Notes under the pieces: generated by a model
What the model saw: the letters and a program-made list of their open reading frames with translations, nothing else
The model's database searches: none
What the model was told of the DNA's origin: nothing
Assembly (NCBI GenBank): GCA_024278345.1
Contig: JAJRTK010000479.1
Location: 1-28,508 of the forward strand
Reading direction: 5' to 3'
DNA from: a bacterium
Lineage (GTDB): Bacteria; CSSED10-310; JAJRTK01
DNA: 28,508 bases
Position numbers and translations under genes: made by a program
In this document: positions 6,553 through 15,380 of the stretch, in pieces
How positions within the stretch are numbered: position 1 is the first letter of the stretch
Layout of the letters: the number at the start of each line of letters is the position of its first letter

Positions 6553-9069
6553 ATGAAACAGCATCGTTCGAAACCGGTCAGGCTTTCGACTCGCCCAGCA
6601 ACGCGCTTTACGCTTCCTCTAGCCAAGATGCGTGTTTTTGGGAGCTGGGTCGTCCCGGTCTTTCTAGGGGTGGTTCTTCTTGCCTCGTCGGTGGGGGCTA
6701 CTGCTGGAGCAAGGGCAACTACGACCGATCTCGTGCTGACCATGAAGACATCGGCTTCCATCGACGACCCCAACTCGCCTTTGCCTCTGGTTGCAGGAGA
6801 ACCGATCTACTTTTGGCTATACGTCCAAAATGTTGGAAACTGGCCGGCCACTTCCGTGGTTCTCCAGAATCTTCTTCCCGCCCGGGCACATATTTTCGGC
6901 TCCTACACCAATGGAGGCAGTTGCCGAGGGACGACGACGATTACATGTGACCTTGGAACCCTCGACACAAACTTCGCCTTGTCTAGGGTCATCGTGCTCG
7001 CGGCCATCGCGGATTCTTCGGGCAACCTCACGAATTGGGCCAGCGTGGACATGAGTGAAACCGACGCCAATCCGCTCAACAATGTTGCCACGGACACATT
7101 CACTGTCGTCGATGCGGCCAGTGATCCGAACGACACTTGCGGCATCACTTCGGGTCCTTTCGTCACGACGAGTAGCGACACCGCGGTCTTCGAGTGGAAA
7201 ACCAGCCGGCTGTCGGCGGCTACGATAGAGTCTTTCGGTCCCAACGCCTTTGGCGCGGTAACGACGCCTCGCCGCCGAAACCACAGTGCGACGCTCACGG
7301 GGCTCCTGGCCGACACGACTTACGGATTCAAGATCGTTTATGATTGTGCCATGGTCACGGGGGACGTGAGCTGGCGTTACGGGGCCTTTACGACGCGGGC
7401 ATCAACGTTCCCCCAAATCGTTTCCGGCCCGGTAGTACCGGTCTTCTCCATGACAAACCTCTACGCGGTGGTATTGTTGATCACCAACAAAGCCACCGAC
7501 CTGCGGGTCCAGTATGGAACGACCACGGCTTACGGACAGGAAGTCTATAGGACGGCACCCCACCAGCTCCACGCAATGCTCCTTCGAGAGCTTCAGGCCG
7601 GCACGCTCTATCACTTCCAGATCGAGATTTGCGACGCGGGGGATCAATGTACCGTGAGCAACGACTATAGTTTCACGACTCCTGTTAATTTCGGGTTCGA
7701 TCTCAACACGACTCCCTGGATCATTTCAGGTCCGGCCGTGGACAGTTACGATGTCTCGGACACGATGGCGGTGATCCACTGGAGCACCGACGAAGCCTCC
7801 ACGTCTCAAGTCCGTTATGGAACCGCTAATGGGGCTCTTCTGAATTCGGTCTCCGCCGACCAGTTGGTGGTTGACCACGAGATCGTTCTCGACGACTTGC
7901 AGCCCTCAACGACCTACTACTATCAAGCAAGCTCCACCAATGTTACCGGAGGCGGGATTCAGTCGGGGGTGGAGTCCTTTACGACGAAGGCGCTGCCCGA
8001 CCAAACGGGTCCGGCGCTCATGATCCAAGCCCGGCGCCGTGCGGCTCGTGCTCAGCCTTCGACGACGCAAATCGACAGCAACGGCGTGGAGATGACGTAC
8101 GTGGCGGAGGACCGGCTGGTGCTGGACTTTGAGTCGGACGAGCCGGCGACGGCGGAGCTGGTGTTGACGCCAGTGGGAACTCGAGGAATCGGACCTTCCT
8201 CGGAAATATGGATCAGTTTTTCCCTTTCCAAAGCCCATGTGGCTGAGGTTCCCGACCTCCTGAACGACACCGATTATCGGTATGAGCTCAGCCTCACCGA
8301 TGCCTCCGGGAATACTAACAACTACGAAAGCCCCCAGGGCTCGACCCTCAAAACGACGCTCGATGCCACCGAACCGGTGATTACAAACCTTGCCGTCCCC
8401 TATGAAGGAATTGATCGCATCATGGTGGGTTGGCAGACCGACGAGGCCAGCGACAGCCGGATAGAAGTCTACAACGGCGGAATCTACAGCGGCTACTACA
8501 TCTCCGAGATGACTCCCGTACTGGATCATCAGCTCGACTTGACGCGGCTGGACGAGTATTTCACAGGTGGCGAGACCTTGGAACTTCGGGTCCAGTCCTG
8601 CAATCCCAAGGAACTTTGCAGCGCTTGGAATAACGTGAACGCGCAACTCCAGATCACCGACGACATCCAGCCGCCTACCAAGCTCGGGGAGCTGACGGTG
8701 GAGCTCGGCGCAACAAACTTGAAATTCTTTTGGAACACCGACGAGCCCGCCACTAGCGAAGTCACACTGACCCGACAGATCCCAGGAGAAGGTGCCGAAG
8801 TGGTCGAGCGATTTGACGATAATCTAGTAACGAATCACTTCATCAATGTCACGGGACTGGCACGGGAAACCTGTTATACCGTGACGATCCAGTCCACCGA
8901 TCCAGCGGGCAATCCGGCGACGATGGTGGAGAGCATGGAAGTCTGCACAGTGGGTTCAGTAGGGGGATCAATAGGGTTTTCAGGGCTCCTCATTCTTCTT
9001 TTCAGCGGGTTTCTGCTCCTTGCCCACCGCCGGTTCGGGCAATCTCCCGGCTTTGGCGCAAGGAACTAA
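6553..9069 (+). CDS. Large surface protein with DUF11 and fibronectin type III-like repeats and a C-terminal anchor
   Basis: This 838-residue protein is probably exported and anchored at the surface. It has an N-terminal hydrophobic signal (about residues 29-50, FLGVVLLASSVGATAGARA). Next is a DUF11-type domain (about 57-170: VQNVGNWPATSVVLQNLLP and NWASVDMSETDANPLNNVAT). About six FN3-like beta-sandwich units follow, each recognisable by a W-x-TDEA core (VIHWSTDEASTSQVRYGT, MVGWQTDEASDSRIEV, FFWNTDEPATSEVTLT) and a LQPSTTYYYQ-type strand. The C-terminus has GGSIGFSGLL, a hydrophobic helix and RRFGQ, resembling a GlyGly-CTERM sorting signal. No enzymatic motif was seen. The ATG at 6553 has GGAAAGG about 8 bases upstream. 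Adhesion or outer-layer structure is the likely role (inference). Its stop overlaps the stop of the converging kinase gene. Confidence 0.85.
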   Translation: MKQHRSKPVRLSTRPATRFTLPLAKMRVFGSWVVPVFLGVVLLASSVGATAGARATTTDLVLTMKTSASIDDPNSPLPLVAGEPIYFWLYVQNVGNWPATSVVLQNLLPARAHIFGSYTNGGSCRGTTTITCDLGTLDTNFALSRVIVLAAIADSSGNLTNWASVDMSETDANPLNNVATDTFTVVDAASDPNDTCGITSGPFVTTSSDTAVFEWKTSRLSAATIESFGPNAFGAVTTPRRRNHSATLTGLLADTTYGFKIVYDCAMVTGDVSWRYGAFTTRASTFPQIVSGPVVPVFSMTNLYAVVLLITNKATDLRVQYGTTTAYGQEVYRTAPHQLHAMLLRELQAGTLYHFQIEICDAGDQCTVSNDYSFTTPVNFGFDLNTTPWIISGPAVDSYDVSDTMAVIHWSTDEASTSQVRYGTANGALLNSVSADQLVVDHEIVLDDLQPSTTYYYQASSTNVTGGGIQSGVESFTTKALPDQTGPALMIQARRRAARAQPSTTQIDSNGVEMTYVAEDRLVLDFESDEPATAELVLTPVGTRGIGPSSEIWISFSLSKAHVAEVPDLLNDTDYRYELSLTDASGNTNNYESPQGSTLKTTLDATEPVITNLAVPYEGIDRIMVGWQTDEASDSRIEVYNGGIYSGYYISEMTPVLDHQLDLTRLDEYFTGGETLELRVQSCNPKELCSAWNNVNAQLQITDDIQPPTKLGELTVELGATNLKFFWNTDEPATSEVTLTRQIPGEGAEVVERFDDNLVTNHFINVTGLARETCYTVTIQSTDPAGNPATMVESMEVCTVGSVGGSIGFSGLLILLFSGFLLLAHRRFGQSPGFGARN

Positions 9070-12000
9070 CAACGCCCTCGCAACCGCATCCTAATCGTTC
9101 GAATAGCGGGCCGCATAAGGAACTGATTCCTGGTGGCCCCGTCCAGTTGAGAAGCAAGCTGCCCGAGAAGCTCCTTTGCATGCTTCCGGCTCTCTCGGAT
9201 CCTCTCGGAGGATTCCGCAACGGATAGCAAAGAATAGCACCAGAGCTGGTACCAAGGAATCCCTAGCTCTAATAGTTCCGATTGGTGAACTCGCAGAATC
9301 TCGCGGCCTCGTTGGACAAGGCCACAATCGAGCGCCACTTCAGCCTGGAGCAATAGAGTTTCCGCCCAATCCACCCGAGCCTGTTGGTGCTCAAAAAAGG
9401 CCAAAGCTTCGGCCCAGGCTGCATCGGCGGGGTCTTTTTTGACAACAAGGCGCCGGATTTGGAGCCTTACGAGCCAATGGCGTTCTTGCCTGGCCTCCGC
9501 TTCTCTTATTAAACACTCCAGTTTTTCCAAAAGTTGGGAAGGGGGTTGTCCAGCTTCCATCTGCAACGAAAGCTGATGGAAACAGGCTGGGGTGTGGAGG
9601 AGAACCACGTCAAACTTTCTGCAATTGGAGATCACATCCTCCAGGCAGGAAATAGCCTCCGCAATTTCGCCGACGGCACCAAGAACCCGAGCGAGAGCAA
9701 GCTTCGCGCCCAGTGGTTCCATGGGATCGACCCGAACCTCCCGAGCCGCCAATTCGCGGAGCTCCGGGATGGCGAGAGACCACTCGTTCCTGGCTAGAGC
9801 AAGTTCGCCCTTCAAGCGCAGGTAGTTCGCCCGGAGCTTCGGCTCCTGGAGCCTTTGCTCAAGGGACGTACTGGAGGTCAAGGACTGAGCAAAAGAGAGG
9901 TTGTGATCTTCTGAAAGCTCCGCCAACCGCTTTTCCGCCACGTCGTGGAATCCTCGGCGGATGGCGAGATCCGCAAGATATAGGAGGGTCCACTGGAGCC
10001 AGTGCTCATCGCCGAAATGCCGGAGATGTGGTAGCGCCTTCATCCAGAGCTGTTGGGCGCGATTCCAGTCGCCGGTCACATTTGCCCAGCAGCCCCACAG
10101 CAAATCCGTCCGAGCTGCCTTCTCATGGATGTTCCCGATCCTAGCCAGCTCTCGGAGGCGCTCCAGGCACCGGCGACCATTCTGGATGTTCCCGTTCATC
10201 ATCTCCTGCCGGGCAAGATTGATGAGAACGGAAGCCTCGAATTCCACGTTTCCGGCCCGCCGACTCGCTTCAACAGCCTTGGCCAGAAGCTCTCGTGTCT
10301 GCCCCGTGCTTGCAAGTCTCTGGTAGATCACAGCCAGGTTCCCTAGAATCGCGCCCTGGAAATGGGCAACGCTGGAGTTCTTTGCGTGTTCTAGCGCCGC
10401 TTCATAATGCTCTCGGGCAGCCTGGAATTCCCCGACCTTACCGCAAAGAACCCCCAGGTTGTTCCGGGCTCCCAGTAAATGACGAGGCTCGCGGGTTCTC
10501 CGAGCAAGATCAAGCTGAATGTGGGCTACTCGCAGCGCTTCGTGGAATTCCGCCAAGCAGTAATGAGATCGGCTCTGACATCCAACTAGATCAAACTCCA
10601 AAAGCCACCGTTCCCGGCCTTCCGGAAGATGTCCCGACAACTCCAAAGCCTCTGCGGCCAGGCGGATACAGTCCCGGTGGGCATAAAGCCGCGTCGCTTT
10701 GTTCACGCACTTCTTGAGATAATCCATGGCCAGGACGATCTCATGAGCCTGGCGGAAGTGATGGGCAATGGCTTCGAGGCAATCTTCGGCATTGGCTTGC
10801 CCTTCCAGGAAGCGGGCGATCCGGCCGTGGAGTTCCCGGCGCCGATCCTGGGGAATCGATTCATAAATGCCGGCCCGGAACGCCTGCTGCACGAACTCGA
10901 ACTTTTCTCCCTGCTCCTGAAGCCTCCGCAGAGTCCGCCTCTGCAACAGATTGTTCAAAGCGTCCAGAAGCTCGGCCTCGGCCCAGCGGGTAAGTTCCAA
11001 AAGCAGTTCCACGGGAACCCCACGTCCAAAGATGGCCACCAGCTCTTGGATCTCCCTGGCCACAAGATCTTCCCTGGGTACCGCCTGAGTTTCTTGGGTA
11101 AGGAGAATCTCCTTCGTCTCGTCCTCCGGCTGGATCTCCGGACGTACGACGCCTCTCAGCACGATTTTTCCGGCCACCCGTATGATCCCCCGGACACCGA
11201 CCAGCCTCCTCAGTGCCTGAAGAGCCAGCATGGGGCAGCCCCTGGCCTTCGCCGCTACGTGAACCACCAGCTCCGAGGAAAGATCGCCGGGACCGACCCC
11301 CAAGGCGGAGGCCACCAAAGCCGCCATGAAATCGTGCTCGAAGGGTTCTAGCTTCTGAACCCGGAGACGCGACGCCGCCACCTGCCCGGGCAAACTCCGG
11401 AGGCGATGAGAGGTGGAAACCTCGTCGGGACGATAGCCAAGAGCCACGATGAGCGGCAGGTTCCCCTCCCAGGCAAACAGCTTCTCCAAAAAGTCGAGGC
11501 TCAATTCGTCGATCCAGTGAACGTCATCGATAAGGAGCACCATCGGCTGCGCCCCAAGGGCCTCGGCCACAAGATTCACGGCGGCGGGCAAGGCCTTCTC
11601 CGCGGAAACTCCCTCCTCCGCGCCCAAAACTTCCCGAAGCGCGGGAACCAATGCGGCAACCGGTGCCAATTCCTGCTTTTTCTCTCGGGAAAGCCCACCG
11701 ACCTGGCTTCCCAGCGACGCCAGAAAGGGAGCAAACGCGGAAAAAGGCGCTCGCGCTTCCTCGCGGCAAACCACGTGGACCACAGGCAGGATCTCCATCC
11801 GCGCCCACTTGCCTACCTCCTCCAGATAGCGGCTCTTGCCCATCCCCGAACCACCCTCCACAAGAACCCCGCAGGCTCCAGAGCAGCCGAACACCGCCTG
11901 GTCAAGAAGCTCCTCCAACCAGGAATCGAATCCATCATGTCCGACGAAAGCTGGGACCAATACCTCGATGACATCGGAATCAAAGAGAAGAACAAGCCCT

Positions 12001-13133
12001 TCGCCCCTGGAAAGGATATGATCGATGCGGACCATGATCTCTTCGCCAGTGGCAGGCCGGTTTTGCCGTTCTCGGGCCATCAGGTCCACCACAAGCTTTT
12101 CCAGATCCGCTTCGATCCAGGGCGCAAACCTTCGCAACGGCGGCGGCTCGCCCTTCAGATGCTTCTGGATCACCGCCATCACGCTAGGCCCGCCATAGGG
12201 GCGCTGCCCCGCCAACACTTCGTACAAGGCCACGCCAAGGGCGTAAAAATCCACGCGCCCATCGAGATCCCGAAGCCCTAGAATCTGCTCGGGCGCCATA
12301 TAAGCAGCCGTCCCAACCACTATCCCCACTTGGGTCTGCTCCAGATCTTCCCCCAACTCCTTGACGAGCCCAAAGTCCATGAGCTTCGCCCTCCCCGATT
12401 TTTCCACCATGATGTTGTCGGGTTTGAGGTCACGGTGGATCATGCCCCTGGAATGGATGTGGCCCAGGGCCGCGGCAGTTTGGCGGAAAATGGCCAGCAC
12501 CGCTTCCAGGTCTTGGGCAAACTCGGCGGTCCCGCCGCCAGCCCATTTTTTGTTGACGGTCTTCCGGAGGTCGTCGCCATCGACGAACTCCATGGTAAAA
12601 TAGGGACGATCCTCATGGAAATCGGCGTCGTACACCCGTATAACGTTGGGATGATCAAGCTTCTTGACCGCCCTGAACTCCCTCATGAACCGGAGCAAAC
12701 GAGGTCTATCGACTTTCGACACGGGAATGAGCTTGAGGGCTACCATCCGGTCGTCGATCTCATCATGGGCCATCAATACGATGCCCATCCCTCCGCGGCC
12801 AAGCTCCCGGAGAACGCGGTACTTTCCCAAAACAGGCGGGATTCCCGGACCCATCCCTTCCACAGGCCCCGAATGGGCGCCGCCGGCCCCCACTGTCCTG
12901 GTCAACAGCGCCGACGCACCTGCCAGCGGTGTTGCCACGGCCCGAGGCATCGGCTGCGTCAGAAGATCCTCCGAAAGGAGATCCGGCGAAAGGCCGGCCA
13001 TGGTTCTGGTCTGCTCATCGGGACTGACGGGGCCGGTGGCCGAAATTCCCGCCCCCGGGCGGCAACATGCGGAAGGTCGATGCCAACGCCCACAAAGGCG
13101 GCAACGGCCCATGATTTTTCTCTTGTCCGCCAT
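9066..13133 (-). CDS. Ser/Thr protein kinase fused to an AAA/NACHT-type ATPase and a TPR array
   Basis: This is a cytoplasmic signalling protein of about 1355 residues. Counted from the ATG at 13133: residues 10-25 have a small Cys cluster (CRLCGRWHRPSACC) that may bind zinc. The Hanks-type kinase follows, with Gly-loop GRGGMG (near 112), catalytic HRDLKPDN (near 233), DFG (near 253) and the AAYMAPEQ activation segment, all intact. A STAND-like ATPase comes next, with Walker A GGSGMGKS (near 427) and Walker B VLLIDDVHWIDE (near 533). The remaining 700 residues are helical TPR-like repeats (for example LLGARNNLGVLCGKVGEFQA). This architecture is known from the PknK/AAA-TPR kinase group, where the ATPase and TPR parts are thought to sense or scaffold. 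A TTG at 13178 is the longest possible start; I prefer 13133, although neither has a strong ribosome binding site. Confidence 0.92.
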   Translation of the reverse strand: MADKRKIMGRCRLCGRWHRPSACCRPGAGISATGPVSPDEQTRTMAGLSPDLLSEDLLTQPMPRAVATPLAGASALLTRTVGAGGAHSGPVEGMGPGIPPVLGKYRVLRELGRGGMGIVLMAHDEIDDRMVALKLIPVSKVDRPRLLRFMREFRAVKKLDHPNVIRVYDADFHEDRPYFTMEFVDGDDLRKTVNKKWAGGGTAEFAQDLEAVLAIFRQTAAALGHIHSRGMIHRDLKPDNIMVEKSGRAKLMDFGLVKELGEDLEQTQVGIVVGTAAYMAPEQILGLRDLDGRVDFYALGVALYEVLAGQRPYGGPSVMAVIQKHLKGEPPPLRRFAPWIEADLEKLVVDLMARERQNRPATGEEIMVRIDHILSRGEGLVLLFDSDVIEVLVPAFVGHDGFDSWLEELLDQAVFGCSGACGVLVEGGSGMGKSRYLEEVGKWARMEILPVVHVVCREEARAPFSAFAPFLASLGSQVGGLSREKKQELAPVAALVPALREVLGAEEGVSAEKALPAAVNLVAEALGAQPMVLLIDDVHWIDELSLDFLEKLFAWEGNLPLIVALGYRPDEVSTSHRLRSLPGQVAASRLRVQKLEPFEHDFMAALVASALGVGPGDLSSELVVHVAAKARGCPMLALQALRRLVGVRGIIRVAGKIVLRGVVRPEIQPEDETKEILLTQETQAVPREDLVAREIQELVAIFGRGVPVELLLELTRWAEAELLDALNNLLQRRTLRRLQEQGEKFEFVQQAFRAGIYESIPQDRRRELHGRIARFLEGQANAEDCLEAIAHHFRQAHEIVLAMDYLKKCVNKATRLYAHRDCIRLAAEALELSGHLPEGRERWLLEFDLVGCQSRSHYCLAEFHEALRVAHIQLDLARRTREPRHLLGARNNLGVLCGKVGEFQAAREHYEAALEHAKNSSVAHFQGAILGNLAVIYQRLASTGQTRELLAKAVEASRRAGNVEFEASVLINLARQEMMNGNIQNGRRCLERLRELARIGNIHEKAARTDLLWGCWANVTGDWNRAQQLWMKALPHLRHFGDEHWLQWTLLYLADLAIRRGFHDVAEKRLAELSEDHNLSFAQSLTSSTSLEQRLQEPKLRANYLRLKGELALARNEWSLAIPELRELAAREVRVDPMEPLGAKLALARVLGAVGEIAEAISCLEDVISNCRKFDVVLLHTPACFHQLSLQMEAGQPPSQLLEKLECLIREAEARQERHWLVRLQIRRLVVKKDPADAAWAEALAFFEHQQARVDWAETLLLQAEVALDCGLVQRGREILRVHQSELLELGIPWYQLWCYSLLSVAESSERIRESRKHAKELLGQLASQLDGATRNQFLMRPAIRTIRMRLRGRC

Positions 13134-13235
13134 CGACAAGCCCCAGGGTCGTTCGTCAGCGCAACCAAACCATAGCAACCGGCGAAAAACCGTCCAACCA
13201 CCCGCTCACGGGACACGAACCAGACCGTACACGGG

Positions 13236-13511
13236 TTATCCCGATACTGGCGGGACATATTCCGGCGGAAGCGAACCCTGGCCAAACAGAAAGCCCTTCA
13301 TCTGAGCCTCAATGACATCGACCCCCTTGGAATCAGCTAGGTTGACCCGGTACTCGTTGATCACCATCACTTGCACTTTCAGCCATTCCTGCCAACAGCC
13401 GCCGCAAATCCCATTCAGGATCTCTTGCCCCAAATCACCGGGATAAGGGGCCTTCTCCAAGGGTGCTCCAGTCCGCGAACAACGGGCACACTTCCAATCT
13501 GTATCTGCCAT
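13236..13511 (-). CDS. YggX-like Fe(2+)-trafficking family protein with two CxxC pairs
   Basis: This 91-residue protein resembles YggX, which protects iron-sulfur proteins and is thought to traffic ferrous iron. The matching core is PGDLGQEILNGI, then WQEWLKVQVMVINEYRVNL and the C-terminal QMKGFLFG. Unlike the classical YggX, which has a single conserved Cys near the N-terminus, this one has CARC (Cys8, Cys11) and CGGC (Cys36, Cys39), a spacing that suggests a small zinc ribbon or another metal site. The ATG at 13511 is preceded by AGGAAG about 9 bases upstream; a TTG at 13547 would add 12 residues. It lies about 100 bases upstream of the large kinase gene on the same strand and could be co-transcribed with it. 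The family call is fairly secure; the metal site is an inference. Confidence 0.82.
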   Translation of the reverse strand: MADTDWKCARCSRTGAPLEKAPYPGDLGQEILNGICGGCWQEWLKVQVMVINEYRVNLADSKGVDVIEAQMKGFLFGQGSLPPEYVPPVSG

Positions 13512-13619
13512 GATCGAACTTCCTGTCAAATCTGGTGTGACTCTCAAAACAAAGAGTAAGCATGGGCGTTGGAACCCCTTTCGTCAAGCCTAGCCGTTTC
13601 CACCGGCAATTCCTGGCCA

Positions 13620-13718
13620 TGGGGGAGCTTCAGGGCGCAACTCCCGAAAACTGCTTCCTTTTCTTCTGGTTGGCTTCCGGTCGGGTCGGCGGCAATCCGT
13701 CCGCCGCCCCTCCCCCGT
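13620..13718 (-). repeat. Family 2 intergenic repeat, copy 3
   Basis: On the minus strand this reads GAGGGGCGGCGGACGGATTG, CCGCCGACCCGACCGGAAG, CCAACCAGAAGAAAAGGAAG, then GTTTTCGGGAGTTGCGCCC. Core, tail and spacing match copies 1 and 2. It points toward the start of the YggX-like gene, about 110 bases upstream of it. The rest of 13548-13840 holds no gene; an imperfect stem (GACGGGGAGA with TCTCCCGTC, about 13773-13808) may be a terminator for the racemase gene but has no T-run. Confidence 0.6.
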
Positions 13719-13840
13719 CACCGCCCCCCAACAGTTTCACCGCCCCCAAGGTTTCTCTCAACCGCGATTCCCGGACGGGAGACGCCCGCGGCGCAACTTC
13801 TCCCCGTCCAGAGACCACTCCCCTCCCTTCTGGCTCCAGG

Positions 13841-14647
13841 TCAGATCAATCGAACCTGCCGGATCTCTTCGGGAAGCTGTCCCATAAAGTTCCGGGCGAC
13901 CCGACGGAAATTCTCCGCGCTATCAGTGACCAAAATTCTCTGAACTGGATCTCTGGAGCGGCTCCGGCGCGGTCCCCGGTCCAGGATTTCCTTGACGGCC
14001 CGGGCAACCTCCCGGGCCGAATCCACCAAAGTCACCTCAGGCCCCAAGACGCGCTGCAAGAGAGTTCGAAGCAATGGGTAGTGGGTGCAACCCAGAACCA
14101 CGGTATCCACGCCCATGGCCCGAAAGGGTGCAAGATAGATTCTGGCGATCTCTTCCGTCACCTGATGTTGAAGCCAACCCTCCTCCACAAGAGGAACGAA
14201 GAGCGGGCAGGCCTGGCCAACCACGCGAAGCCCGGGCTCAATCGCCTGGATGGCATTCTCGTAAGCTCCGCTCTGGATGGTGGCCCTCGTCCCGATGACT
14301 CCGACAGTACCAGAGCGAGTCCTGGAGACCGCAGCCCGGGCACCAGGCTCCACAACACCGATCACGGGGATGGTAAACCTCTCCCGCAAAGGTCCAATGG
14401 CCATGGCCGTCGCCGTGTTGCAGGCAACGATCAAGAGCTTGATGCCCTGCCTTGCCAGATAGTCGCCGGCTTGGCACGAGAAGCGGCGAACCGTCTCTTT
14501 GGAGCGGCCTCCATACGGCACCCTCGCCGTGTCGCCAAGGTAAAGGGTGCTCTCCCCGGGCAGGAGCTGCACGATCTCCCGCAAGACGGTGAGCCCGCCG
14601 ATCCCGGAATCGAAGAGCCCGATGGGCAGGTCCGGATCTTCTTTCAT
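13841..14647 (-). CDS. murI: Glutamate racemase
   Basis: This enzyme makes D-glutamate for peptidoglycan in the cytoplasm. The 268-residue length is normal. The substrate-binding start is IGLFDSGIGGLTVL, followed by LGDTARVPYGGRS. The two catalytic cysteines are present in VACNTAT (Cys76) and LGCTHYPLL (Cys187, with His189). The ATG at 14647 overlaps the stop of the preceding GerMN-like gene as ATGA, so the two are probably translationally coupled. It is the last gene of an amidase, GerMN, MurI run. GerM-type genes lie next to the glutamate racemase gene in Bacillus as well, which supports a shared cell-wall role. Confidence 0.95.
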   Translation of the reverse strand: MKEDPDLPIGLFDSGIGGLTVLREIVQLLPGESTLYLGDTARVPYGGRSKETVRRFSCQAGDYLARQGIKLLIVACNTATAMAIGPLRERFTIPVIGVVEPGARAAVSRTRSGTVGVIGTRATIQSGAYENAIQAIEPGLRVVGQACPLFVPLVEEGWLQHQVTEEIARIYLAPFRAMGVDTVVLGCTHYPLLRTLLQRVLGPEVTLVDSAREVARAVKEILDRGPRRSRSRDPVQRILVTDSAENFRRVARNFMGQLPEEIRQVRLI

Positions 14648-15294
14648 GGGGAAACCCCTGGAGCCGTTTTCCGCCCGGCGCTCCGGGCCGAAAGCTCCCG
14701 GACTCGGGCCCTCCCCGGATCCTCCAGCAAGGAACGGGGCTCAAGTGTATTACGCCCCTTCTTCAAGAGAGGATCGACACCGCGGGAAAAACCTGTCCAG
14801 GTCCAGGAATAGTCAAGGTGTCCGTCCTTCAGAACAAGGCGTACGCCAGCGAGCCAGGGTTGGTCACGCAAAAGCGTTCGGACAAGGGACTGCCCCAGCC
14901 GGACCTCGTCGGAAGCCGCCGGCTGCCACTCGCCGGCAGCGAAAAAGAGGTAGACAATCCCGTCAGACCCTACGATTCCACGACTCACGAGAAGATCGAG
15001 GCCCAGCCTTTCGATCACCAGGTTCGCCAACCGCCCAATGCGCCAGCGATTGTCCGCGGTGACGGTGGCCTGAGCCACAGACCAAAGGCCATCGGCAGCT
15101 AACCAGTGAAGGACTGCCGTTTTCTCTTTTTTTTGTTCCCGCGGAGAGAGTCTCAAGACCTTCGGGGTCGAAAGGGCCTGCCAGATTCCACTTGCCAATC
15201 CGCGACCCTCGGAAGTCACCACGCAATAGAGCAAGAGCGACGCCAAAAAAGTGCCCAGGGCAAAAAGAGAAGCCATTCGGGACCAAGAGACCAT
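14644..15294 (-). CDS. Membrane-anchored GerMN-domain-like protein
   Basis: A 216-residue protein with an N-terminal membrane segment (about residues 8-26, ASLFALGTFLASLLLYCVV) and a periplasmic domain. The part from NLVIERLG through GIVYLFFAAGEW to SLVRTLLRDQPWLAGVRLVL has the pattern of a GerMN domain, a beta-alpha fold found in spore germination protein GerM and in envelope proteins of many non-spore-formers. The family call rests on this pattern and on gene order (amidase before, murI after), so it is moderate. The ATG at 15294 has GGAG 8 bases upstream and gives a normal signal-anchor; an in-frame start at 15354 would add 20 residues before it. The extreme C-terminus is Arg-rich with no recognisable domain. 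Confidence 0.7.
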   Translation of the reverse strand: MVSWSRMASLFALGTFLASLLLYCVVTSEGRGLASGIWQALSTPKVLRLSPREQKKEKTAVLHWLAADGLWSVAQATVTADNRWRIGRLANLVIERLGLDLLVSRGIVGSDGIVYLFFAAGEWQPAASDEVRLGQSLVRTLLRDQPWLAGVRLVLKDGHLDYSWTWTGFSRGVDPLLKKGRNTLEPRSLLEDPGRARVRELSARSAGRKTAPGVSP

Positions 15295-15380
15295 GAGTTT
15301 CGCTCCAAGACAGATCAACCGTGTCGAATCCGGCTGGCGACGGGAAGAAGGCAACCGCCCCGGTGGTTCTTGATCCGGGT

